The translations under genes and the position numbers were made by a program. 32,573 nucleotides of DNA from Candidatus Nomurabacteria bacterium (lineage in GTDB: Bacteria; Patescibacteriota; Minisyncoccia; Phycocordibacterales; CSBR16-119). Where the stretch lies: assembly GCA_007117675.1 (NCBI GenBank), contig SKGB01000052.1:1-32573 (forward strand), read 5' to 3'. Positions 1 through 9,500 of the stretch are shown piece by piece (the stretch's first letter is position 1; every line of letters starts with the position of its first letter). The notes beneath the pieces are model-generated. The model did not search any database and was not told the origin of the DNA. It saw only the letters and a list, made by a program, of their open reading frames with translations.

Positions 1-2
1 GA

Positions 3-194
3 ATCGTAATAGGTGGTCGACTTAATGGTGCAGAAATGGCTCGAACCGAAGAGGTGAAGCGTGGATCTATTCCACTTCAAACATTTCGAGCTGACATTGA
101 TTTTGCAAGAGAGCGAGCACGACTTCCGTACGGTACTCTTGGGATCAAGGTTTGGATTTATCGAGGAGAAGTTTTTGATAACGATTCAAAGTAA
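3..194 (+). CDS. rpsC: 30S ribosomal protein S3, C-terminal part (5' truncated)
   Basis: The open frame entering from the left edge encodes the last 63 residues of S3 and ends at TAA 192-194. The S3 C-terminal signature is readable: [10 protein letters not shown] near the start, then a [11 protein letters not shown] stretch, then [11 protein letters not shown] close to the end. S3 lines the mRNA entry channel of the small subunit. It precedes rplP, the normal order of the S10/spc cluster. The N-terminal KH domain lies outside the window. The identification is firm; only the start is missing. Confidence 0.95.
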   Translation: MVIGGRLNGAEMARTEEVKRGSIPLQTFRADIDFARERARLPYGTLGIKVWIYRGEVFDNDSK

Positions 195-289
195 TTTGTT
201 TACACATCATAATTATTTAATTTAAAGCATTATATAGTTTTGTTACATAGATCAAAAATAATATGTACTAATTCTATTTATTTATACCT
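195..289 (+). other. 95-nt rpsC-rplP spacer
   Basis: This gap is longer than the 3-28 nt gaps elsewhere in the operon. It is AT-rich and holds no supported gene: the reading frame opening at 240 runs into rplP and resembles no protein. Weak hexamers such as TTTAAA and TACATA are present at a plausible distance, but they do not make a convincing promoter. Confidence 0.4.
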
Positions 290-730
290 ATGCTATTTCC
301 TAAAAAAACAAAATATCGAAAATGGCAGGTTGGACGAAAAACTCTTGAAAAAAGAATGCGTCCAGACTCTCGAGGAACAACCGTTGCGTTTGGTGAATTT
401 GGTTTACAAGCAACAAGTCCCTCACGAGTAACATCTGCTCAAATTGAATCTGCTCGAAAAGCTCTGGTTCGAGAACTTACAAAGGTTGGAAGATATTGGA
501 TTCGTATTTTTCCAGATAAGCCTATCACCGCAAAACCTGCAGAGGTTGGTATGGGTAAGGGTAAGGGGGATTTGAAATATTACTGTTTCGAAGTTCGCCC
601 TCGCCGAATCATATTTGAAGTTTCTGGTGTTGATGAAAAACGAATGCGAGAAGCACTTCGAAAGGCTGGCACAAAACTTCCATGTACTACAAAGGTCGTG
701 AGCAAAGAGCAGGTTGCTAAAGTTAATTAA
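290..730 (+). CDS. rplP: 50S ribosomal protein L16
   Basis: This encodes 146 residues, close to the usual 135-145 for L16. Visible family features are the basic [11 protein letters not shown]-terminus, the FGEFGLQA segment, [13 protein letters not shown] and the glycine-lysine loop GMGKGKGD that points toward the peptidyl-transferase and A-site region. L16 binds 23S rRNA and helps place A-site tRNA. The ATG at 290 begins [12 protein letters not shown], which aligns with the usual L16 start. No Shine-Dalgarno sequence is visible upstream. It lies between rpsC and rpmC as in the canonical cluster. Confidence 0.96.
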   Translation: MLFPKKTKYRKWQVGRKTLEKRMRPDSRGTTVAFGEFGLQATSPSRVTSAQIESARKALVRELTKVGRYWIRIFPDKPITAKPAEVGMGKGKGDLKYYCFEVRPRRIIFEVSGVDEKRMREALRKAGTKLPCTTKVVSKEQVAKVN

Positions 731-740
731 TTCGTATTGT

Positions 741-932
741 ATGGCTAAAAAAGATATCACAAAAATGAAAGATGTTGAACTGCTTGAGCTTTTACAAGAC
801 TCTCAAGAGGAGTTGCGAAAAGAACGATTTAATATAGCGGGAGCTGGCTCAAAAGATGCTAAAAAAATTAGCAATTTAAAGAAAACAATTGCTCGTGCAC
901 TTACAGAACGTAGAGTGCGAGATAGTAAATAA
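741..932 (+). CDS. rpmC: 50S ribosomal protein L29
   Basis: From the ATG at 741 this encodes 63 residues, the normal L29 length. The frame is open further upstream from an alternative codon at 714, but that overlaps rplP and adds residues foreign to L29. The protein is two helices: a first with ELLELLQDSQEELRKERF, and a second with the LKKTIARALTERR ending typical of the family. L29 sits at the peptide exit tunnel. The gap to rplP is 10 nt and to rpsQ 5 nt. No Shine-Dalgarno sequence is visible. Confidence 0.93.
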   Translation: MAKKDITKMKDVELLELLQDSQEELRKERFNIAGAGSKDAKKISNLKKTIARALTERRVRDSK

Positions 933-937
933 TTTAT

Positions 938-1204
938 ATGTCACAAGAAACTACACAAACAACTAAATACAAAAAAACCTTTCAAGGTGTTGTCGTGGGG
1001 GACGGGGCAGATAAAACTATTATTGTCTCTGTGCCTCGTTTTGTAAAACATCCAAAGTACAAAAAGTTTTACAAAATCAACAAAAAATATAAAGCTCACG
1101 ACGAACAAAATACATTTAAGATTGGGGATACTGTAAAAATCCAAGAATGTCGACCAATCTCAAAAGATAAATCATTTGTTGTTCTTTATCCAAATAATAA
1201 TTAA
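938..1204 (+). CDS. rpsQ: 30S ribosomal protein S17
   Basis: This encodes 88 residues, the expected S17 length. The OB-fold signature is visible: FQGVVVGDGADKTIIVSV, then HPKYKKFYK, the KAHDEQN segment and GDTVKIQECRPISKDKSFVV. S17 binds 16S rRNA early in small-subunit assembly. It starts 5 nt after rpmC and ends 5 nt before rplN, so it is co-transcribed with both. No ribosome binding site is visible before the ATG. Confidence 0.95.
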   Translation: MSQETTQTTKYKKTFQGVVVGDGADKTIIVSVPRFVKHPKYKKFYKINKKYKAHDEQNTFKIGDTVKIQECRPISKDKSFVVLYPNNN

Positions 1205-1209
1205 GGCTT

Positions 1210-1581
1210 ATGATTCAAGATGGAACACGAGTAAAAATAACCGATAACGGTGGTGGTATTGACGGAAAAGTTTTCAAAGTTCTTGGTGGTTCAAAGCGAC
1301 GGTATGCTCAAATCGGAGATCTTGTTGTGATTTCTGTAAAAAAAGCACAACCTCGAAAAGCTATTAAGAAAAAAGATGTTCACACTGCTGTTGTGGTACG
1401 TCAAAGAAAACCTTTTCGAAGAAAAGACGGTTCATATATTTCATTTGATGATAATGCTGTTGTTATTATCGACAAGGTAAAGAAAGAACCAAAAGCTGGT
1501 CGAATTTTTGGACCTATTCCTCGAGAAATCGGTGATGCGGGATATCAAAAAATTATTTCATTAGCACCTGAGGTGTTGTAA
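1210..1581 (+). CDS. rplN: 50S ribosomal protein L14
   Basis: This encodes 123 residues, matching the 120-123 typical of L14. It shows MIQDGTRVKITDN at the N-terminus, VLGGSKRRYAQIGD, an AVVVRQRK stretch, then DGSYISFDDNAVVII and the GRIFGPIPREI segment near the C-terminus. L14 forms part of the intersubunit surface. The gap to rplX is only 4 nt, indicating tight operon packing. Confidence 0.96.
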   Translation: MIQDGTRVKITDNGGGIDGKVFKVLGGSKRRYAQIGDLVVISVKKAQPRKAIKKKDVHTAVVVRQRKPFRRKDGSYISFDDNAVVIIDKVKKEPKAGRIFGPIPREIGDAGYQKIISLAPEVL

Positions 1582-1585
1582 TACT

Positions 1586-1891
1586 ATGCGATTAAAAGTA
1601 GGAGACAATGTAATAGTGGTTGCTGGAAAAGATAAAGGAAAGAAAGGGGTAATCACAAAAGTTATGCGAGAAGAAAATCGTGTTGTTGTTGAGGGTGTTA
1701 ATGTTATGAAAAAACATCGAAAAGCTCGACAGGAAGGTGCTGAAAACATCATTGAATTTAGTGCACCTGTTCATGCTTCAAATGTTATGTTTTTCGATGC
1801 CAAGGCAAAAAAACCAACACGAATTGGAGTTAAGAAGGTCGATGGTAAAAATGTCCGTATTACCAAGAAAAGCGAAACACAACTTAAATAA
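1586..1891 (+). CDS. rplX: 50S ribosomal protein L24
   Basis: This encodes 101 residues and opens with a KOW motif (GDNVIVVAGKDKGKKGVI), as in all L24 proteins. VVVEGVNVMKKH follows, then IIEFSAPVHASNVMFFD. The C-terminal VGIKKVDGKNVRI-like segment is also conserved. L24 initiates 50S assembly by binding the 5' domain of 23S rRNA. The order rplN-rplX-rplE is canonical. Confidence 0.95.
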   Translation: MRLKVGDNVIVVAGKDKGKKGVITKVMREENRVVVEGVNVMKKHRKARQEGAENIIEFSAPVHASNVMFFDAKAKKPTRIGVKKVDGKNVRITKKSETQLK

Positions 1892-1918
1892 TACGTTTAG
1901 GTTGAGTTAATACATAAT

Positions 1919-2461
1919 ATGGAATCAGTAAAACAAAAAGATAAAAAAAGTTTTGATGCTTTAAAGGAAATCTACGGATACAAAAATAAAGCACAAGCAC
2001 CAGCACTTGAAAAAATTGTAATTTCAGTAGGTACTGGTAAAAAAGTTAAAGTAGATAAAAAGATTAATGAATTCATTGCGGATCGCCTTGCAAAAATAAC
2101 TGGACAAAAGCCATCTGTGCGACAAGCAAAAAAATCTAATGCTGGATTTAAATTACGAGAAGGTGAGCCAATTGGTCTTGCTGTAACTCTTCGTGGAAGT
2201 CGCATGTATAGTTTTTTGGATAAATTTATTCACATCGCCGTTCCTCGAACAAAAGACTTTCGAGGATTTAAACGTGAAGCTATTGATGCAATGGGCAATC
2301 TAACACTTGGTATTAAAGAACATACTATATTTCCAGAAACAGGAAATGAAGAACTCAAAGATGTATTTTCTTTTGCTATTACCTTTGTCACAACGGCAAA
2401 ATCGCGAGAAGAAGCAGAGCATTATTTTGATTTTATAGGACTGCCTTTCAAGAAAAAATAA
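1919..2461 (+). CDS. rplE: 50S ribosomal protein L5
   Basis: This encodes 180 residues, the standard L5 length. Conserved segments are IVISVGTGK (usual form VVNMGVGE), a TGQKPSVRQAKKSNAGFKLREG block, GLAVTLRG, and the RDFRG-like TKDFRGF with GNLTLGIKEHTIFPE near the end. L5 binds 5S rRNA and contacts the small subunit. In most bacteria rpsN, rpsH and rplF follow. Here the gene is followed directly by a strong inverted repeat, so the cluster ends at rplE. The 27-nt gap before it is the second largest in the run. Confidence 0.95.
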   Translation: MESVKQKDKKSFDALKEIYGYKNKAQAPALEKIVISVGTGKKVKVDKKINEFIADRLAKITGQKPSVRQAKKSNAGFKLREGEPIGLAVTLRGSRMYSFLDKFIHIAVPRTKDFRGFKREAIDAMGNLTLGIKEHTIFPETGNEELKDVFSFAITFVTTAKSREEAEHYFDFIGLPFKKK

Positions 2462-2468
2462 AACATAA

Positions 2469-2516
2469 ACTCATATTACAAAAACCATCCGTTTGGATGG
2501 TTTTTGTAATATGAGT
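2469..2516. terminator. Perfect 22-bp inverted repeat after rplE
   Basis: The arms at 2469-2490 and 2495-2516 are exact reverse complements around a 4-nt loop, with an A-rich 5' side and a T-rich 3' side. This would terminate the ribosomal-protein operon and could act in both directions. Confidence 0.9.
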
Positions 2517-2558
2517 ACGGCGAGTGTGGAAAACTAATATAATCTATCTTTTTTGCTT

Positions 2559-2564
2559 TATAAT
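2559..2564 (+). promoter_or_regulatory. -10 box TATAAT, leaderless start of the 2571 gene
   Basis: A consensus TATAAT ends 7 nt before the ATG at 2571, so transcription would begin at or beside the A of the start codon. No good -35 element is visible. Confidence 0.6.
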
Positions 2565-2570
2565 AGATGT

Positions 2571-3482
2571 ATGAATAAAAAATACACTATTCCTTTGATT
2601 ATGGGGGTAATCATATTTACTATATTTTTAATTATATTTAATTACAAAGACATCTCTCAAGACAAGCCAATTATTTCTTCGGATGGAACCGTCTCTGGCT
2701 TAGATTTGTCCCAAGCAACAAATAGTCAACTTGCCTTTGGTGGTGAGGCTGTTGATTTTCGTTTCCCGTATCATGGTGATTTTACTCAATACAGAGAAGT
2801 GTTCGGTCTCAGCGACACTTCTGCTTTTTTTGGTTTTGGTTTAGAGTCCTACACAAATGATTTACCCTCATCGTACAGTGCGGTTTCAGGTGCTGTTGAC
2901 GCCTTTGGATATCCAGTACGAAAAACATTTCTACACACTCAAGTAGAGCAAGAAAAACAAACACTCTCTGGTCAACAAAAAATTGCAAAACTTTTGAGCC
3001 CTCAAGCTGTACAGGCGTCTGTGGGAACTGTTATTCCTGGCACATCGTATATGCACGATGCTGATTTCCCTGGTTTGTATCACTGTAAAGAGTCTGAGGA
3101 AGATGAAAGTTACTTCTTGCTCTATTTTGAAGATGTTGCTTTATACGAGGCAGGGGAGGCTCCTCCTGTTGGTTTCGCAAGTCTTTCAAATGGAATTGAT
3201 AAAATACAAGCAACATGTGATGTCTTTGTTGAGTATGACCAAATGCTTAAAATAAATGACATGAACGTTCCGGTGAATCCTTCTATTGTATTTTATCGTT
3301 TTGAAAATCATCTTCCACCACAAGCTCTAGGTAATGCATCTTCTTTTTATTTAGATTTTGAAGATAACTTTAGTCACACCTTTTTACAGCAACATATAAC
3401 AAAAGGTATTCCTAATATACCGGGTATTTGGAATTTTGATGGGTACATTGATATTAACCACGCGATCCCTTGGAGCTTTTAA
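2571..3482 (+). CDS. Membrane-anchored extracytoplasmic protein of unknown function
   Basis: I do not recognise this 303-residue protein. From the ATG at 2571 it starts MNKKYTIPLIMG, with one hydrophobic segment at about residues 7-25, and the rest is polar and predicted to lie outside the membrane. I chose this start because the upstream alternative at 2553 lies before the -10 box. The body has several aromatic and acidic stretches and two cysteines near the middle (one in YHCKESEEDE, one in ATCDVFVEYD) that could form a disulfide. It ends 23 nt before the giant subtilase, so the two may be expressed together and this protein could be a partner or substrate. That link is inference from position only. 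Confidence 0.75.
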   Translation: MNKKYTIPLIMGVIIFTIFLIIFNYKDISQDKPIISSDGTVSGLDLSQATNSQLAFGGEAVDFRFPYHGDFTQYREVFGLSDTSAFFGFGLESYTNDLPSSYSAVSGAVDAFGYPVRKTFLHTQVEQEKQTLSGQQKIAKLLSPQAVQASVGTVIPGTSYMHDADFPGLYHCKESEEDESYFLLYFEDVALYEAGEAPPVGFASLSNGIDKIQATCDVFVEYDQMLKINDMNVPVNPSIVFYRFENHLPPQALGNASSFYLDFEDNFSHTFLQQHITKGIPNIPGIWNFDGYIDINHAIPWSF

Positions 3483-3505
3483 TTTAGATAATACTTATTG
3501 ATTAT

Positions 3506-6500
3506 ATGAAAAAAATTTACAAACAAATACATGATAAACAAAAAATAATCCTGTTTATTTTAATAGGAGTTATACTAGCTATTTTTTCTTTGCTGGTTTT
3601 TATTTCTCCAGCAGGTGCGCAACAGCGAGAATCTCGTAATATTGCTGGCTCATCTCAAAACACAAACTCTGTTATTGATCCTGATTTAGGTTATAATCCT
3701 GTCCAAGTACTTGTTAAACTTGCTCCAGAGCCCGCAATAAGAGCAAGGGAAAAAGAAACTGTTCGTTCTATTTCACGTACTGTTTTTAGGGATAGGTCTC
3801 TACAAAGACCTCAAGAGATTCGCAAGGTTTTTGATGCAAGAAATATTGAAAATCACGAAGTGTCTCGTTGGTTTACCTTTGATTTTAAAACAGCTGAAGA
3901 GGCAGAGCGTTTTATTGCTTCGTCTCGGTTGAATCCCTGGGTGCAATCTGTTGAGAGGGATGTGATTCAGAGTACTCAAATTGTACCTCAGGATGAATTT
4001 TTTCAAGAAGGATCTCCTGAATCTCTTTGGGGTCACGATTTGATTAACGTACAAGATCTTTGGAATGTCGTGGAAAATCCTGGTGAAGGCGTGATTGTTG
4101 CTGTCATTGATACCGGTGTTTCAAATGCGGGTGACCCCAACAATGAATGGACTCATCTCGATCTTTTGGGTTCTGAGTGGGTTGGCTCTGATGGTACAGT
4201 GCTCGGTTCTTCACCTTCTGCTATTGCTCCTGTTTGGGAAGATTATAATGGTCATGGTACTCATGTTGCAGGAACTATTGGTGCTAGAGCTAATGACTTT
4301 GGAATTCCTGGGATTGCTTTTGATTCAACCATAATGGCTTATAAGCTTTCAAATGGCGGAGGGTGGTTGAGCAGCACAAGTGCGGCGGGAATTATATATG
4401 CTGTTGATAATGGGGCCTCTATCATTAATGCCAGCTTTGGTGGAGTTAGGAATTCAATGACTGATGATGCTGTAAAATATGCCTTTGATAATGATGTTTT
4501 GTTTGTTGCAGCTGCTGGTAATGATTACGGTACTAATGTATGTAAAAAATCACCAGGTGGTTCAGAGTATGCTGTTGCGGTAAGTTCTGTTGATAAAAAT
4601 GCAAACATTTCTTCATTTTCAAATATTGGTACAGGGATTGATGTTGCTGCTCCTGGTGGTGGATTTACTGGGCCTGGGTCTCAACATAGAATATTGTCAA
4701 CAGCGACAAAGTCTCCGAATGGTATAGGGAGCCCTGTTGTGTCTTCACAAGGTGAACCATATACGGCAATAAATGGTACTTCTATGGCGACTCCTCATGT
4801 TGCCGCAGCAGCTGCAATCATCCGTCAACTTCGTCCTAATTGGAATGTTGAAGAGGTGTGGGCTGGTCTAAAGTTTATATCGCAGGAACCTGCTAGTTCC
4901 GTATATAATCAAGGTTTTGGTTATGGTCTTTTGGATATGTCAAAAATTCTTGATTTGCCGGAAACCATTCCTGTTGCTCAAATGTATGAACCGCAAAATT
5001 GTTATTCTCCTTCTGAGGCTGGGGTTGTAACAATTAAAGGTTCGGCTTATGTTTCAGGATCTTTTGTTCCTGATCAGATTAGAATTGAATTTGCTCAAGG
5101 TCACTCTGTATCAGATTCTGATTTCGAGTTACTTACCGTTGTTAATCAAGAGGTTACTGACGATGTGTTGTATGTATGGGATGCAACATCCTATCCACTT
5201 GGAAATTACACCCTTCGAGTTGTAACAGAGTTTGATGGTGTTACTGTGGAAGATAGAAATCAAATTTCTTTTATTCAGTATGATTATAAAACTGCATTAA
5301 GAATGTCTATTACTCGTATCTTGGGTTTTGACTCAATAATGCCAAGCTCTCCAGAGACATCACAAGGGTATGGTTTTGCACCCAAGTCATATTTCAATAG
5401 ATTTTTGCATGAATACAATGAAGAGACTGAAGAGTTTGTTCCTTTGGTTCAATACCCGACTGGTGAGTTTAACGGGGTGATTAATTACCCTAACCCGTCA
5501 CCGTCATTTACTTCAGACAATGTTTGGTATAAAGGCTTTGTACAATCTAATCTTGCCACTTATGAGCTTGAACCTATCCCTGTTTTGTCACCGGCTCAAT
5601 TTACACAAAGATCACTAGCTGGTTTTGATAATTCACGAACAGATGAAGTGTATTTAACATATCCTTTTCTAGAGATTGGTGAGCAAAAGAGTATTCATCC
5701 GCATGAAAAAGAAGTGTTGTGTCACCTTGGTTTTGCTGTAGAGGGTGCTTCTGAAATTTGTGAGCAGCATGTCCCTGTACCTGTTACTGATTTTGCGACT
5801 TTTAGTAATCAAAGTTCCTATTTGTGTCTTGTTCCGGGGTTAAATGATTTCTGGCTTGGGTTAAGACTCCTTACTAATTCGCAGGGAATAAATCCTGGCG
5901 CGGGTTCTCCTATTATAAAGAAAATTTTATTTGATAATACGGATACTGATATTGCAGGTGTTCAACTTGGTGCTATAAATTGCCCAGTCACCTTAACGAA
6001 CCCTTTTATTGGTGGTTTTATTTCTGATTTCTCAAGAAGAACAGTTTCTTTCTTCTTTAACGACAGCGTTGCCAGTTCTAAAGGGGCTCGATATGCAGTA
6101 ATGCACACAGATTCAAATTATTTACCAGAAACTTCGGAACGTAGAATAAGTCAGGATGGCCGTATTGTATTGTGGTTCTGTGAAAACCCTTACAATTACA
6201 TTTGTAATGGTAATTTTGAAAAAGGTATACCCTCACAGAATATTATAGATAGTGCATACTATCTAGGTAATCATTTATTACAAAGACTCACAGCAGATAA
6301 CTGGGCGTCTATGGGTACTGCTGATCTATATGTATCTGATATACCTGTTTCTGATTTTCCAGACTTGGGTATTCCATCAAGATGGTGGGGTCAGAATTTA
6401 CTGATAGAAGTGCCATTGGAAGTGGATCCTTATAACAGTCGTTTTGCTGGTTTTGCAAATACAACAAACATCTCTGCTGGTTCTGATCATAGAGAGGTGA

Positions 6501-9500
6501 TATTTACTCAACTTGGTCGTTCATTTGATATTGGTCAAGAATATCAAATTCGTTTTGATGTATGGTCATCGTCTGTTACCTCTAGTATTCCTGGTTATTC
6601 AGAATACACCTCTGACCCAAATATTGGTAAACATTTGTTATACATTGTTGGTAGTACTGATTCTTTCAATACATCTTCGCAAGTTTTGAATGAGGATGGT
6701 ACAGTAAACCTTTCTGTGTTTGATGAGGTTTTCTTCGAGTTAGATCTTGATGAGCAAGGTGCTTATGATGAATGGGTTACTGTAAGTACAAACTTCACTC
6801 CTCAAACTGAAAATATTTCCTATATCTATATTTTGTCTCATTCTGAAATTACAGATATGAGTGCGATGGTTGCGACCGGAAAAACAAAATATAGTCGTTA
6901 CACCAATCTTGACAACTTTATCGTTGAGCCACAACTCCCATATCGTGATTTACGAGTTGAGAAGGAAATGATTACGAGTAACCAGACAGTGATAGGGCAA
7001 GAAGTTTCTTTTGAAGTTGTTGTCACAAATGATAGTCAAGAGAGTATAGAAGAAGTAAAGGTTCAAGATTACTTACCGCAAGGTTTTGTATTGAGTAGCG
7101 CTGTTTCATCACAAGGCCAGGACTATACCTACAGCTCGCTTGAAAACATGATTTCATGGCAGGATATTACCTTGTCTGGAGGTGAATCCGTATCATTCAC
7201 TATCTCTGGTTCATTTACTGTATGTCAGGCGGAATTTAGAAATGTTGCAATTGCATATTCAAATCTGTATCTAGACGAAACACCAGAAAACAACTTTGTG
7301 GATGTGTATCGACAAGGTTTTCCTTTCAATGATGAAATTGACAACTACTCTGGTTTTGCTGGTGGAGAAATGGGTTGTGTTGGAGTTATTTCAGGGCGTG
7401 TCTTTGCTGACAACAATCAAAACCAAGTACAAGACTTAGGTGAAACAGGAATTGGTCAAATTGAAATTGGTTTGTACAAGCAAGAGCAAGATGGAACGCA
7501 TACCCTTGAACAAACTGTTTCTTCAAGTGTTCAAAATCTTGGGTTCTATAGTTTTAACCCTCAAAGTATGGGGACCTATGTGGTGAGTCTTATGACTCCA
7601 AATATGTTTAACATAACATTGCCTGATGATTCAGAGGTGTTCTTAAATGGGTCACTTGAAAACTATGTACTTAGTATGACAAACGGGGTTTCTTATACTG
7701 ATCGTAACTTTGGTATTATGCAAGGTCGTGTTGTTGAGGGGTTTGTGTATGAAGATAGTAATGTTAATGGTGTATATGATTTCGGAGAAGCTTTGTTGTC
7801 TGGTATTGATGTGGGGTTGTTCTGGGACGAGGGAGATGGATACTATACGTTTATAGATTCAGTTTTGACTGACAATGATGGTTTATATTCCTTCGTTCCC
7901 GATATTCAATATCTTGATGCAGATTTATTGCTTCGAGTTTATGTTCCTGGTGATACAAATATTCAAGCAATTACTCAACCTCTGTATTCAGCCCCTGTAG
8001 ACCATCCTAATCCAGTTTTTGTTGAAAATACATACAGTTTACCAGCAGGGCAACCTTCTGAATCACCTTATGCCTTTGGTGTTATCTATGAGGATATTAA
8101 TATTGTTGAAGAGGTTATGGTGAGGCCTGCAGGTACCGTCTACCAAGATGTTGATGTTAGTGGGTCATTTGATCCTTTTGTAGACGTTCGTCTTGGTGGG
8201 TATACAGTTAATTTATTTAAGAAACTATCTGATACAGAATATGAGTTAATCGCTCAACAAGAGAGTTTAGATAGTTCAGGTTTTTATAGTTTTGTTATTT
8301 CTTTATCTTATGGTGAATATTACTTAGTGATCGATGCACAGCATTTAGAAAATGCAGCAGTGTCTGTTCCTGATTCTCAAAACACAACCATAGAAAACTC
8401 ACCATATCACTATAGTTTTACAGTTGATGAGAATACCCCAAACGGACTTCTCTTGCCTGGAAATGACTTTGGCTTTATTTTTGACCAAACTGATGAGCCA
8501 ACTATGTTAATTCGTCCCAGCGGTGTTGTTTTCCAGGATGTTGACGCTGATGGTTTGTATGCTGTTTCTGATTTCCCACTGCCTGGTTATCGTGTTGATT
8601 TGTACAGACATTTAGATAGCGGTTCTTATGAGCTAATTGCCTCTGAGCAGTCAGGTGTTCAAGGAACTTATGCTTTTCAGATTATTGTCCCTTATGGTCA
8701 GTATTCTCTTGTTTTGCATCCTCAGCATATAGAAGATTCTGTTTTGTCTATACCTGAAGCTTCTCTTGATGTAATTGAAGGGTCTTCATATTACTACACT
8801 TTTATTGTTGATGGTAACCCACAAAACAGTAATACAAGTGATAACAACTTCGGATTTGTTCAAGAAGTCTGCTATCCTTTTGACTTAAATGGGGATGGAG
8901 TTGTGAATGCTGCAGATTTAGGGTCTTTTCTAGCTGCCTTGGGTACAACAGAATCTGAGTATGATTTTGATGGGAATGGTATTGTTGATCACCTTGATTT
9001 GATGATGATGGCATCCTATCTTGGGTGTTCTTCCGATATTGACGATGCTATATACAAGATAGGGGGTTTTGTTTTTGATGATTTGAATGAGAATGGACTA
9101 TTCGATGATTCTAACATTTTAACAGAAAGATATGCTGGTGTTATGGGTGTTCCGGTCTACTTGTATAAACAAAACCAAGATGGTTCGTATAATTTTGTTT
9201 CTCAAATGAATTCAAGTCCTGGTTTGGCACAGTCTTGGACTCAGGTGGTGGGCTCAAGTATTGTTTCTCACCCAGGTCTTACGGGTTCATACCTCTTCGA
9301 GGTTAATCAGCCGGGGAATTATGCTATCACGATTGATCCTGATTTTATTAATCAAGCAGGGTATTCTATTACACACCCTAATGCAAGTAGTCAAATTATT
9401 GGTGGTGCTCATAGGGTCCATTTTGTGACCTTAGAGCCAGCTCAGAGTGAGTTTGTTGTTTTCTTGGATAATAATTTTGGTCTTAATACTTGTGGGTGTT

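Noticed and set aside
240..431. 63-residue open frame overlapping rplP
   Set aside because: It runs out of frame into rplP and has no protein-like pattern.
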